The position numbers and the translations under genes are program-made. From contig JAHDHW010000001.1 in assembly GCA_020631105.1 (NCBI GenBank), positions 146,270 to 203,276 on the forward strand: DNA of 57,007 nucleotides. The letters are read 5' to 3'. Positions 43,040-51,097 of this stretch are shown here, piece by piece. The stretch is from Saprospiraceae bacterium. Lineage in GTDB: Bacteria > Bacteroidota > Bacteroidia > Chitinophagales > Saprospiraceae. Numbering within the stretch: position 1 is the first letter of the stretch; each line of letters starts with the position of its first letter. The notes beneath the pieces were generated by a model, which saw only the letters and a program-made list of their open reading frames with translations, ran no database searches and was not told the origin of the DNA.

Positions 43040-44094
43040 CGTACGGGTATTTTTAGGCTTACGTTATACTGTGCGCCTTCGTCGTTTACATTTAGTTCAA
43101 AATTATTTTCGTAGGCAAGACTTAATCGTTTTCGCACGTTTTCCAAACCAAAGCCCCCTGCCAGCTTCGGTAGTTCCGTCGCTGTACCTTTATTATTATC
43201 CACCTGGAAACTAATCCATTCTTTTTCGACCTTTAGTTTCATCCGGACGAATACATTTTCAATATCTCCTTTTATACCGTGCTTAAAAGCATTCTCCACA
43301 AAGGGTAAAAAGACCAGTGGCAGTACGCGCTGCTGGTCAATATTCCCATTGACTTCAAAACTTATTTCTACTCGCTGATCACTACGTAGCCGATGAAGCT
43401 CAAGGAAGTTTTCGAGATATGCTATCTCTTTTTCCAAAAGTACAAATTGCTCGTTCGTTTCATAGAGCATGTAGCGCATATTCGAAGAGAGCTTTAGCAG
43501 TAAATCTGAGACACGTTGATCCTGATCCAGAGATAAAGCATAAAGGCTATTCAGGCTGTTGAATAAAAAATGTGGGTTGATCTGTGATTTTAGCGCCAGG
43601 AGTTCAGCGTTTATTTTCTCTTTTTTTAGGTGCTGTACTTTTCGTTCTTGTTCTAAATTAACGAACCAGCCTTTTGCCAGTTTCAGTAAAGTCGTTGCAG
43701 CTAAGAAGATGATTACAAAGTTGAATACATCCTGAAGTTCATAATAACTGATGAAATAATACCCCGGGAAAAGCCAATCACTTAAAACATGAAATGTAAA
43801 AAAATGTAAGCCGATTGCCAGGCTAATCAAGGCGATGAAGCTGATGGCGTACCAGAGCCATTTTCGGGTGCGTAAGAACCGGGGAATACTAATAAATAAA
43901 TTGAGATAGCAAACACCCAGGATACTCCATAGAAAAAGTCCGGTGTAAATCAGATTAACCGATGAGAAGCGAGCGCCATATTCTTTGGCAAAAAAACCAG
44001 CCAGTACAAAAAATGCAAATAGCCAAAAAGCCACATGTTGTAACACACGGCTTTTTAGCAATTCAAAAATTTTGGATATCCGCTTTTGCTGCAT
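43036..44094 (-). CDS. LytS-type sensor histidine kinase
   Basis: A 352-residue inner-membrane kinase. Four hydrophobic helices occupy about residues 15-140, then a His_kinase domain with ALKSQINPHFLFNSLNSLYAL (phospho-acceptor His in NPHF, about residue 175) and a HATPase region (VLPLVFLPFVENAFKHGI, GGFGLENVRKRL). It lies 2 nt after the lipoprotein gene and overlaps the regulator by 4 nt, forming one three-gene operon. Confidence 0.93.
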   Translation of the reverse strand: MQQKRISKIFELLKSRVLQHVAFWLFAFFVLAGFFAKEYGARFSSVNLIYTGLFLWSILGVCYLNLFISIPRFLRTRKWLWYAISFIALISLAIGLHFFTFHVLSDWLFPGYYFISYYELQDVFNFVIIFLAATTLLKLAKGWFVNLEQERKVQHLKKEKINAELLALKSQINPHFLFNSLNSLYALSLDQDQRVSDLLLKLSSNMRYMLYETNEQFVLLEKEIAYLENFLELHRLRSDQRVEISFEVNGNIDQQRVLPLVFLPFVENAFKHGIKGDIENVFVRMKLKVEKEWISFQVDNNKGTATELPKLAGGFGLENVRKRLSLAYENNFELNVNDEGAQYNVSLKIPVR

Positions 44095-44096
44095 AT

Positions 44097-44708
44097 TTAT
44101 CCCGCTTTACGTAATACTGTTGGTTCGAGAAATGCCTTTGGGTCATCAGCGTATTTCGTCATAAATTTTTGTAGCTCTTTGGATGAGGCGGTCAATACGT
44201 ATGTCCCGTCCACTTTTTCATGTTTGATTCGAATCCTATTCTTATCTAAGAGATCCTCCAAAAACTCTCCATCAAACATCGCAATGCTCATCTGGTTTGC
44301 ATCAAAATTAACCTTTGCGAAAGTATGTACAGGCTGATAGTGATAAGATTCCATTTCAGTGAGACAATTTTGCGCTAGTTGGGGGTACTTTTCCCGCTCT
44401 TCACTATTTGCCGTTCGTGGACTAAGGTCAAAGAAATAATGGGCTCCAAGTTTGACCAAATGTACTTCAAATACTCCTGGCCTACCTTCTGAATCAAACT
44501 GAATGAGTTGATAGCTTTTACCTTTATTCGCAGCAAAGACCCAGGAATCAGCTTTTGAATCGGGAGTGTCCTCTGGCTGCCATACTCCGGCGATTTCTTT
44601 ACTCCAACTCAAGACATCCTCCGTGTACAACGGGTGCAAAGAAGGGACACAGCCTTGAAAAAGGAAAAGTGTAAGACCTATAAAGATTAACAAAGATTTC
44701 CATTTCAT
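44097..44708 (-). CDS. lipoprotein co-transcribed with the LytS/LytR pair
   Basis: A 203-residue exported lipoprotein (signal LFLFQGC, Cys near residue 20, then VPSLHPLYTEDVL). The mature part contains GVWQPEDTPDSKADSWVFAANKGKSYQL and a later SYHYQPVHTFAKVNF. No family is recognised. Because it sits 2 nt before the kinase gene it may be a target of, or an accessory sensor for, the two-component system. Confidence 0.78.
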   Translation of the reverse strand: MKWKSLLIFIGLTLFLFQGCVPSLHPLYTEDVLSWSKEIAGVWQPEDTPDSKADSWVFAANKGKSYQLIQFDSEGRPGVFEVHLVKLGAHYFFDLSPRTANSEEREKYPQLAQNCLTEMESYHYQPVHTFAKVNFDANQMSIAMFDGEFLEDLLDKNRIRIKHEKVDGTYVLTASSKELQKFMTKYADDPKAFLEPTVLRKAG

Positions 44709-44739
44709 GATACTTAATTTTTGGTGAACAATACGTCAA

Positions 44740-44747
44740 CAAATGTA
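44740..44747 (-). promoter_or_regulatory. -7 box (TACATTTG) of the lipoprotein-LytS-LytR operon
   Basis: On the minus strand TACATTTG matches TAnnTTTG and would start a transcript about 25 nt before the ATG at 44708. The LytTR-type repeats sit where a -33 element would be expected. Confidence 0.55.
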
Positions 44748-44775
44748 TCCGAATGGAGAGGGGGAAGCAATTAAT

Positions 44776-44803
44776 GTCGTTGAAACCGACAATTTCGTCG
44801 TTG
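44776..44803. promoter_or_regulatory. LytTR-type direct-repeat operator (GTCGTTG x2, 21-bp period)
   Basis: GTCGTTG at 44776-44782 and again at 44797-44803, exactly 21 bp start to start. That equals two 9-bp LytTR sites separated by 12 bp. The near repeat ends 28 nt upstream of the -7 box. A CCGAC element lies in between. Autoregulation by the operon's own regulator is the simplest reading. Confidence 0.6.
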
Positions 44804-44818
44804 GAATTGAGTAACTAC

Positions 44819-45700
44819 CTAATCCAGTAGTTTACGCTTTTGCGCTTCGAACTCTGCATCAGTCAATAAACCTTTCTCGCGTAGTTCGCCTAAGCGTTTG
44901 ATCTGATCTAATAAGGCACTATTCTTACTCAGCAAATCTTCAGGTGGGTTAGCTGATTCGTCTTCTATTTCCTCTATGGAAGGAGCAGGTTCATCAACAA
45001 TTGTCTGAGGTTTTGGCGGAACATTCAGGCGATAGCCATTCGAACGGAATATTTCGTATTCATCCTGTATTCGTAAATAAGCCAGGGCATCGTGTTCTTG
45101 AATTTTCTTAAAATCCACGAACCCTAACTCTACTGCTTTGCTTAAATGAAAAAATGCGTTTTCTTTTTCTTCGTTAAGTGAGTAAGCGCAGGCCATATTA
45201 AAATGGACAGCGATATCTGAAGGATTGACGGACAATGCCTTTTTAAAAGATTCAATCGCTCCGTCAAAATCATATTCTTTATACTTCTGAATTCCGGCCG
45301 CTTTAAAAGGGTTATTAATGCGTACCACTGAAGGTGTTGATTTTCTCTGAGGTTGTTCCCGCTTTGAATAGTCCCTGACCTGCTGACGCCTTTGCGTTCG
45401 TCTTTCCTGGCGTTTTATTCGCTCCTCATCACGCATTCGCCGACGATCCTCTCGGCTAAAGTCTGTATCATAGCGTTGGTGATCCGGGTAAAGCTTTCGC
45501 TTGTTATACTTGTAATCGAAATCATCCTGATCCATCGAAAAGAAAATCAATGCATCAATAAATCCAATAATTGCAGGTATTCCAGTCCAGAAAAAGAAGA
45601 GGTAAAAAATTCCGAGCCCGACCTGTCCTAAGTAGAATCGATGTACTCCGAATATTCCGAAAAAGAAAGCAAAAATTCCCGCTATGTTCTTATTCTTCAT
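44819..45700 (-). CDS. TM2-TPR-SHOCT membrane protein
   Basis: A 293-residue protein. An N-terminal TM2 domain (about 1-55; FFFGIFGVHRFYLGQVGLGIFYLF, GFIDALIFF) is followed by a very basic Arg/Gln linker (about 70-118) and a TPR-type module (about 130-225; AAGIQKYKEYDFDGAIESFKKAL, FNMACAYSLNEEKENAFFHLSKAV). A SHOCT helix pair (about 264-293; LGELREKGLLTDAEFEAQKRKLL) ends it. The TPR module is closely related to that of the gene 6 nt upstream (45707-46420), while the membrane anchors differ. Function unknown. Confidence 0.85.
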   Translation of the reverse strand: MKNKNIAGIFAFFFGIFGVHRFYLGQVGLGIFYLFFFWTGIPAIIGFIDALIFFSMDQDDFDYKYNKRKLYPDHQRYDTDFSREDRRRMRDEERIKRQERRTQRRQQVRDYSKREQPQRKSTPSVVRINNPFKAAGIQKYKEYDFDGAIESFKKALSVNPSDIAVHFNMACAYSLNEEKENAFFHLSKAVELGFVDFKKIQEHDALAYLRIQDEYEIFRSNGYRLNVPPKPQTIVDEPAPSIEEIEDESANPPEDLLSKNSALLDQIKRLGELREKGLLTDAEFEAQKRKLLD

Positions 45701-45706
45701 AAGTGC

Positions 45707-46420
45707 TTAACCCAGTAGTTTTTCTTTTTGAACTAAAAATTCTTCTTCTGTCAGGATTCCTCTATCCCTCAACTCAGAGAGTTTCTTCAATCGCTCCAAT
45801 AAGAGCGGATCAACATTATCTCCGGTATTTTGTGGAATATCCATTTTAGCGGTGATCCGGAATCCATTTTTTTCAAAAGCTTCGAAATCGTCCTGAATAC
45901 GTATAAATGCGAAAGCATCATGTGTCCGAACTTTTTCAAAGTCTTTAAACCCCAAACGAACCGCAGCATCAATATGTTTGTAGGCATTCTCTTTATCTTC
46001 TGTCAAAGAGTATGCACAAGCAATATTAAAGTGTGTGGGGATATCACTATGATTGATCTCTAATGCCTTTGTAAAATCTTCAATCGCCCCTTCGTAGTCA
46101 TAATCTTTATACTTCTGAACACCACTGGTCTTATATGGATTACTAACCGGACGCGGCTTTGGTTTTGGTTTTGGTCGTGGTTGCGGTGTAGGTCTTCTTC
46201 TTTCTTCAAAGCGAGGGCGTTGTTCCTGGCGACGGCGATTAGGGTTATATGATCGATCTCGCGGGCGATTGCGAGGATCCTCTCTTTGATTCTTATCCTT
46301 TTGTTTCATAGAGTTAAAGACAAAGAAAAGGATGATTACTGGCAAAAAGAAGCCAACCTTTCCTCCCATAAACATGAATAGAATTACACCAAATATGATA
46401 ATCGGTAACGGATTTTTCAT
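45707..46420 (-). CDS. TPR-SHOCT membrane protein with Pro/Arg-rich linker
   Basis: A 237-residue protein. Two short hydrophobic segments (about 4-36) are followed by a Pro/Arg/Lys-rich linker (about 42-92). The TPR-type module (about 95-190; SGVQKYKDYDYEGAIEDFTKAL, FNIACAYSLTEDKENAYKHIDAAV) closely matches its neighbour's. A SHOCT element (about 208-237; LSELRDRGILTEEEFLVQKEKLL) closes it. Six nt before the TM2 gene, so co-transcribed. The CHAT protein gene lies 127 nt upstream on the same strand. Confidence 0.83.
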   Translation of the reverse strand: MKNPLPIIIFGVILFMFMGGKVGFFLPVIILFFVFNSMKQKDKNQREDPRNRPRDRSYNPNRRRQEQRPRFEERRRPTPQPRPKPKPKPRPVSNPYKTSGVQKYKDYDYEGAIEDFTKALEINHSDIPTHFNIACAYSLTEDKENAYKHIDAAVRLGFKDFEKVRTHDAFAFIRIQDDFEAFEKNGFRITAKMDIPQNTGDNVDPLLLERLKKLSELRDRGILTEEEFLVQKEKLLG

Positions 46421-46547
46421 TCCCTTGTGAGTTGTACTAGTTTAATCACAATATCCTGATTATTTTAACAATATTCAAAAGTGCTATTCTTTTGTTCTAC
46501 GGATGTAGTAGGAAACTAGACGAAAGACCTTACTATTTTAGTCCTGT

Positions 46548-49500
46548 TTACCGCTTAGCCAGATAATACCCAATCAACATTAGCATCAGGCTGGCGAGTA
46601 ATATCCAATGCCATGGAAGTGATTTTTTACTCAGAGGACTCATATCACCAATTGCAATCAGATTTGCCCAGAAGTAAGGATGAGCAGTTAATGGATCTGC
46701 AGTTTTAAGATAATCAATCTTTGCCATCCGCAGTGCTTCATCTTTTGTCATTCCTTGTGCGAGATAATCATAGAAATTTTGAATAATCTTACTGGTTGAT
46801 GCGTCGTTTGCTAACCAAAGACTAGTAACCAGGCTATTACAGCCCGCATAAAGAAAAGCGCGACCTAAACTCATAATTCCTTCGCCTTTGATCAGTTGCC
46901 CAAAGCCCGTATTACAAGCACTCATTACCGCCAGTTCAGCATCGAGCTGCATCTGGTAAATCTCCAAAGCATTCAAATAACCATCTTCCAGGGTATCTCC
47001 TTCTTCTGAGAATAATAGCCCCGATTGTAATGGCTGTAAATCGTTTACCTGCGCGTGGGTTGCCAGGTGTATAATCTGGTTATTCGGAGCAAGTTTATTA
47101 AAAATAGATTCATTGGCCTGTGCTCCAATAAATAATTGTCCCGGGAAATATTTATGTGCTCCTTCTATCTCGGGAACTGCGTATTGTAGTGCATTGGGGC
47201 TATACCTAAGGGCTAGTTGCACTTGTCCTTTTTGATCTGGCGCATTAAAAGAAGGGGCGAAGCCGATAAAAGAGTATTTATCCCGACTTTTAGTCCTGGA
47301 TGTTTTTGCCCATAGTTCCGCAGACCAGTGGTATTGGATATTATAATCTTGTATTAAGTAGTTCAACTTTCGAAAATCTAGCTCATTACCCTCTGATACT
47401 AATGCGTCAAAAGATAGATAGTTGAGCAAGCCATGCGGAACAATTATCAGATTAGGAGCGGTTAAATTCGCTCTTACCGGTTCGATCAGTAATTGATATA
47501 ATCCTTTAAGTTTTGAAAGATATACCCCTGATTCTTTTTGTAATTCACTGATATCTGCAGAGCGGGCATTCCTCAGCGTATTTATGGTTGACCGAAGGTC
47601 TATTGATTGTTCCAGTCTTTCTAATTGCAAGCCCTTATCATTTAAAACAAAAATGTAGAGATGTTTCTCTGTATAAAAGTATTCTACCAGGCTTGCTTTT
47701 CGCTGAGCTAATATTTTCATCCACTCATTGATATCTATAGTTGAACTTGCATATTTCAATTGATAATAAGCAGGGCTATGTTTTTCTAGGCCGACGATCT
47801 CTTCTTCAAATCGAATTTTCAACTCAAAAACCTCACTAGTAATCGCTCTGAATTCTTCCTCGCTCAAGGCATTAAAAAGTTGTTCTTCCAGTTGAGAAAT
47901 TCGAAGTTCTAAGGACTGGATAGTATCTGTTACTTCTTTTGAAACATTTGCCATACCCAGTGCCTTTTGTGCATTCATACTTTGCTGTAAGATGCTCGCT
48001 TTGCTTTTTTCGGATAGTTCAAAAGCGGCTCGCAAATAAGCTTGATCCTCTGAGGTTTGATACAAAAGATACGCTTGCTCAACAGCCTGCTCAAAAACGG
48101 GTAAAGTTTCAGTATTTAATCGCTGTTGTGCTTCCTCGGACTGATAGCTTCGGCGTATTTTTTCAATTAGCTGAATAGCTAACCGGGAAGTTTGAAAAGC
48201 TTGCTTCAATGTTGCCAGGTCACCGTCTTTCTTATAACATGCCTGGATATAAAAGGACTTGTCCCGGAGGAGTTCTAACAGGGTTCCTTCTGCCTCTACC
48301 TTCGACAAAGAAGGGTTAACATAAATATCATTTTGAGCAGGCTGAAAATCAGGTACAATATTTTGGATGCCATTCCTAATTATTTTCAATGCTTCTTTTT
48401 CCTCTCCCTTAAGGCTTAGTATTTCCGCAATAGATCCTAAAGTATTAGCCAATAAATGCTTCGGGACAAAAGGAGCATCCTGATATTTCTCTAAAGCAGT
48501 CTGATAAAAAGTTAAGGCTTGATTGTAGGCTTTGTTCTTTTTATATAGCCCTCCAATTGACTCATACCCTGCTATAAGGTATGGATGCGTAGGAGACAAT
48601 CCTTTTTCCTGAATCTCTACAGATTCTAGCTGAAGTCTCAGGGCTTTATCCAGTTGACCAAGATCTTCGTAAACTGTTGCCAATTCGCCTAAAAGACCAG
48701 CGGTTTCAGGATGTTCTTTTCCTCGGGTTATCTCAGCAATGGTTAATGCTTTTTGAGCATAAGGCAGTGCTTGTTCCGGCTTATTCTGAAGTTGATAAAT
48801 CCGTCCAATATTTCCATAATATTTATACACACTTGGATGCAATGTATCATAATGCATCAGCTTTATTTCCAGTGCTTTTTCCGCAAAATCCATAGCCCGG
48901 TCATAGACCCCAAGATCGATCAATAAATTGCACTGATTAATATAAATTCGATAGAAGTCTTTGCTTGTTGGTTTTGATGATTTTTTGAAGTTTTCAAAAG
49001 CAGCTTTATAATAGGTTCCTGCAGTATGATAGTTTCCCATTTTTCGTTGACCATAACCGATATTCATTAGGGTGTTTCCAACTTCAGAGCTTTCATCTCC
49101 AAACTCTTTTCGGTAGATTGCCAACGTTTTTTCATAACAAGCCTTTGCCTCATCAATGCGATAAGCCTGGTCATAAGTATTCCCCATTTCCATATAAAAA
49201 TCCGCTACCACTACGCTCTCAGCACCTTCCCGGCTCTCCGCGATCTCCAGGCCTTTCTGATAATAAAAAAGCGCTTGTTCATTATTCCGTAAATCTTGCT
49301 CATTTACCCCCAACCAATAGTACATATCCTCAATCTTTATATGATTGATCGGATAATAACGCAATCGAAAGTCCAGCGCTTTTTGTAATAGCGGGCGAGC
49401 CTCCAGATAATCTCCATCGTAGTAAAGGTCCAGACCTTTATCTAACAGGAGGTTAGCCTGAGTAGTATCATGTTGGGCCGGTAGTTGGATCAGCGAACAA

Positions 49501-49550
49501 AGGGTCAGCGAATAAATAAAAAATAAAACAAGCGAGTATTGCTTCTGCAT
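46548..49550 (-). CDS. TPR-CHAT membrane protein (caspase-like peptidase)
   Basis: A 1000-residue exported or membrane-anchored protein. The signal peptide covers about 1-25. About ten TPR units (about 28-390; for example EALFYYQKGLEIAESREG, EAKACYEKTLAIYRKEFG) are followed by a coiled-coil segment (about 480-610). A CHAT domain (about 640-960) carries the His-Cys dyad H832 in LATHA and C879 in SACNTG. It ends with one transmembrane helix (about 977-997). Both catalytic residues are intact, so protease activity is plausible. With the N-terminal signal and C-terminal helix the domain would lie in the periplasm, unlike cytoplasmic CRISPR-linked TPR-CHAT. Target unknown. Confidence 0.88.
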   Translation of the reverse strand: MQKQYSLVLFFIYSLTLCSLIQLPAQHDTTQANLLLDKGLDLYYDGDYLEARPLLQKALDFRLRYYPINHIKIEDMYYWLGVNEQDLRNNEQALFYYQKGLEIAESREGAESVVVADFYMEMGNTYDQAYRIDEAKACYEKTLAIYRKEFGDESSEVGNTLMNIGYGQRKMGNYHTAGTYYKAAFENFKKSSKPTSKDFYRIYINQCNLLIDLGVYDRAMDFAEKALEIKLMHYDTLHPSVYKYYGNIGRIYQLQNKPEQALPYAQKALTIAEITRGKEHPETAGLLGELATVYEDLGQLDKALRLQLESVEIQEKGLSPTHPYLIAGYESIGGLYKKNKAYNQALTFYQTALEKYQDAPFVPKHLLANTLGSIAEILSLKGEEKEALKIIRNGIQNIVPDFQPAQNDIYVNPSLSKVEAEGTLLELLRDKSFYIQACYKKDGDLATLKQAFQTSRLAIQLIEKIRRSYQSEEAQQRLNTETLPVFEQAVEQAYLLYQTSEDQAYLRAAFELSEKSKASILQQSMNAQKALGMANVSKEVTDTIQSLELRISQLEEQLFNALSEEEFRAITSEVFELKIRFEEEIVGLEKHSPAYYQLKYASSTIDINEWMKILAQRKASLVEYFYTEKHLYIFVLNDKGLQLERLEQSIDLRSTINTLRNARSADISELQKESGVYLSKLKGLYQLLIEPVRANLTAPNLIIVPHGLLNYLSFDALVSEGNELDFRKLNYLIQDYNIQYHWSAELWAKTSRTKSRDKYSFIGFAPSFNAPDQKGQVQLALRYSPNALQYAVPEIEGAHKYFPGQLFIGAQANESIFNKLAPNNQIIHLATHAQVNDLQPLQSGLLFSEEGDTLEDGYLNALEIYQMQLDAELAVMSACNTGFGQLIKGEGIMSLGRAFLYAGCNSLVTSLWLANDASTSKIIQNFYDYLAQGMTKDEALRMAKIDYLKTADPLTAHPYFWANLIAIGDMSPLSKKSLPWHWILLASLMLMLIGYYLAKR

Positions 49551-49754
49551 TGGTTTTGAAGTATAAAGGAGTCAAGTATAAATATAGATATTTCAGGGTT
49601 AGAATAATAACCTTTATACCCAATTCAATCATCTAAACTTTGGTTTTCTAAAATTAGGCTTCATACCAAAGTATCTGCACTGATCGTTACACTTTCGAAA
49701 CCTACACCTCACCCCTCACGTATTTAACCACAACAATAAAAATCAACACATCAG

Positions 49755-51044
49755 ATGAATAAATGGATTGTCACGCTCTTATTTATAAGCACTACTACGC
49801 TGAGCTTCGCGCAAAAAAATAAAATTAGCGTTTTTGAGCTTGATCAAATCAGAGGATTATTCTATCAACGGAACACTATTGGTCCTTTTACGGGCTTAGC
49901 CGTGGAAGAGTTTTCGAATGGTAAGAAAAAAATGCACGTCCCGATCAAAGAAGGAAAAGTCAATGGTGCCGTCAAAGAATGGACAAAAGATGGTACGCAA
50001 GTCTATGAAGCCAACTATACCGATGGCAAAAAAGAAGGCCTGGAGCGACAGTGGTATGCAACTAAACAGAAAAAAGTAGAAGTCCCTTACACGAATGACC
50101 TCCCGAATGGCATTGCTTATGAGTGGCACAAAAACGGTAAAAAGAAATCGCAAGGTTTGTTCAAAATGGGCAAAGAAGATGGACTTCATCAATGGTGGTT
50201 TGATAATGAGCAAATAGACCAGGAGGCAACTTATATTAACGGCGAAGAAGATGGCATTGTAAAGAGCTGGTATCGAAACGGAAATAAAGAGTTCGAACAG
50301 CACTATAAGATAGGAATCAAACAAGGGCCAACGCTAAAATGGTTTGTAAATGGCAAACAGAAATCTGAAGAATCCTTCAACAATGGAAAAGCCGACGGGG
50401 AATCTAAATTCTGGAACGATGAAGGCATCCTGCATACTATTAAGATTCACGAAAATGGAAAGCTGGTTCAAGAAAAAAACTACCGCAGCGGCAGTATCAA
50501 CGTAGGCAAGGGTTATGTCCAGGTTTATAATAATCCGGGGAGCTATGTCAAAGTGCCGGTCTTAGGACTTGGTGTAAGTGCGGTCGATTCGAAGAATACC
50601 ATTTATGTTATTGATGGTCAGGTTATCCAGATATTCAACATTGATCAGGAGCGTTTTATTGATACGCTTAATGAAGATGTCAAGTATACGTCCGTCATGG
50701 ATCAATACCTCGGCTATGAGCTAAGAAATACTCAGGCTAGAGAAGAGGGTTTTGAGTTTAAGGTCCAGCAAGAATTATTCGCAACGACTAATGACATTGA
50801 GGCGGTACATTGGTTTTTTGAAACCCCTGGCAAATATGCGGAAGAGCAAACGCGGTGGACTATTCAGGAAGAACATTTTATTTCTCTCATTTGCGGAAAT
50901 CAGGTTTTTACGATTACTAGCGCTGTAGCTAAATCAGATGACCGAAACAAGGTAATTGATCGTCTAAAACGTATTGCAAATGACGTAGAAGTCGCAGACG
51001 CTCCAATTGATCTAAATGAGATCATTACTCAGTTGCGCAAATAA
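49755..51044 (+). CDS. MORN-repeat (YwqK-type) exported protein
   Basis: A 429-residue exported protein. The signal peptide (to about residue 19, TTLSFAQ) precedes at least seven MORN-like repeats (about 38-245; KEWTKDGTQVYEANYTDGKKEG, YEWHKNGKKKSQGLFKMGKEDG, KSWYRNGNKEFEQHYKIGIKQG). A C-terminal region of mixed alpha/beta (about 255-429) has no named family. YwqK-like repeats are often labelled 'antitoxin', but no toxin is adjacent and that label is not supported here. The next gene starts about 50 nt downstream. Confidence 0.8.
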   Translation: MNKWIVTLLFISTTTLSFAQKNKISVFELDQIRGLFYQRNTIGPFTGLAVEEFSNGKKKMHVPIKEGKVNGAVKEWTKDGTQVYEANYTDGKKEGLERQWYATKQKKVEVPYTNDLPNGIAYEWHKNGKKKSQGLFKMGKEDGLHQWWFDNEQIDQEATYINGEEDGIVKSWYRNGNKEFEQHYKIGIKQGPTLKWFVNGKQKSEESFNNGKADGESKFWNDEGILHTIKIHENGKLVQEKNYRSGSINVGKGYVQVYNNPGSYVKVPVLGLGVSAVDSKNTIYVIDGQVIQIFNIDQERFIDTLNEDVKYTSVMDQYLGYELRNTQAREEGFEFKVQQELFATTNDIEAVHWFFETPGKYAEEQTRWTIQEEHFISLICGNQVFTITSAVAKSDDRNKVIDRLKRIANDVEVADAPIDLNEIITQLRK

Positions 51045-51097
51045 CAAAAAATACGTAATATAGATAATCCGATAATCCCAATGCAAAAAAGGTGTCT

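Noticed and set aside
46548-49550. CRISPR-associated TPR-CHAT (Craspase type)
   Set aside because: No cas gene or array in the window, and the protein carries a signal peptide and membrane anchor.
49896-50324. 142-codon minus-strand frame that looks like a hydrophobic membrane protein
   Set aside because: It is the antisense of the Lys/Glu-rich MORN repeats; reverse-complementing AAA/GAA codons gives Phe-rich text.
49755-51044. Toxin-antitoxin antitoxin (YwqK label)
   Set aside because: The protein has a signal peptide and no toxin partner; MORN repeats alone do not support an antitoxin.
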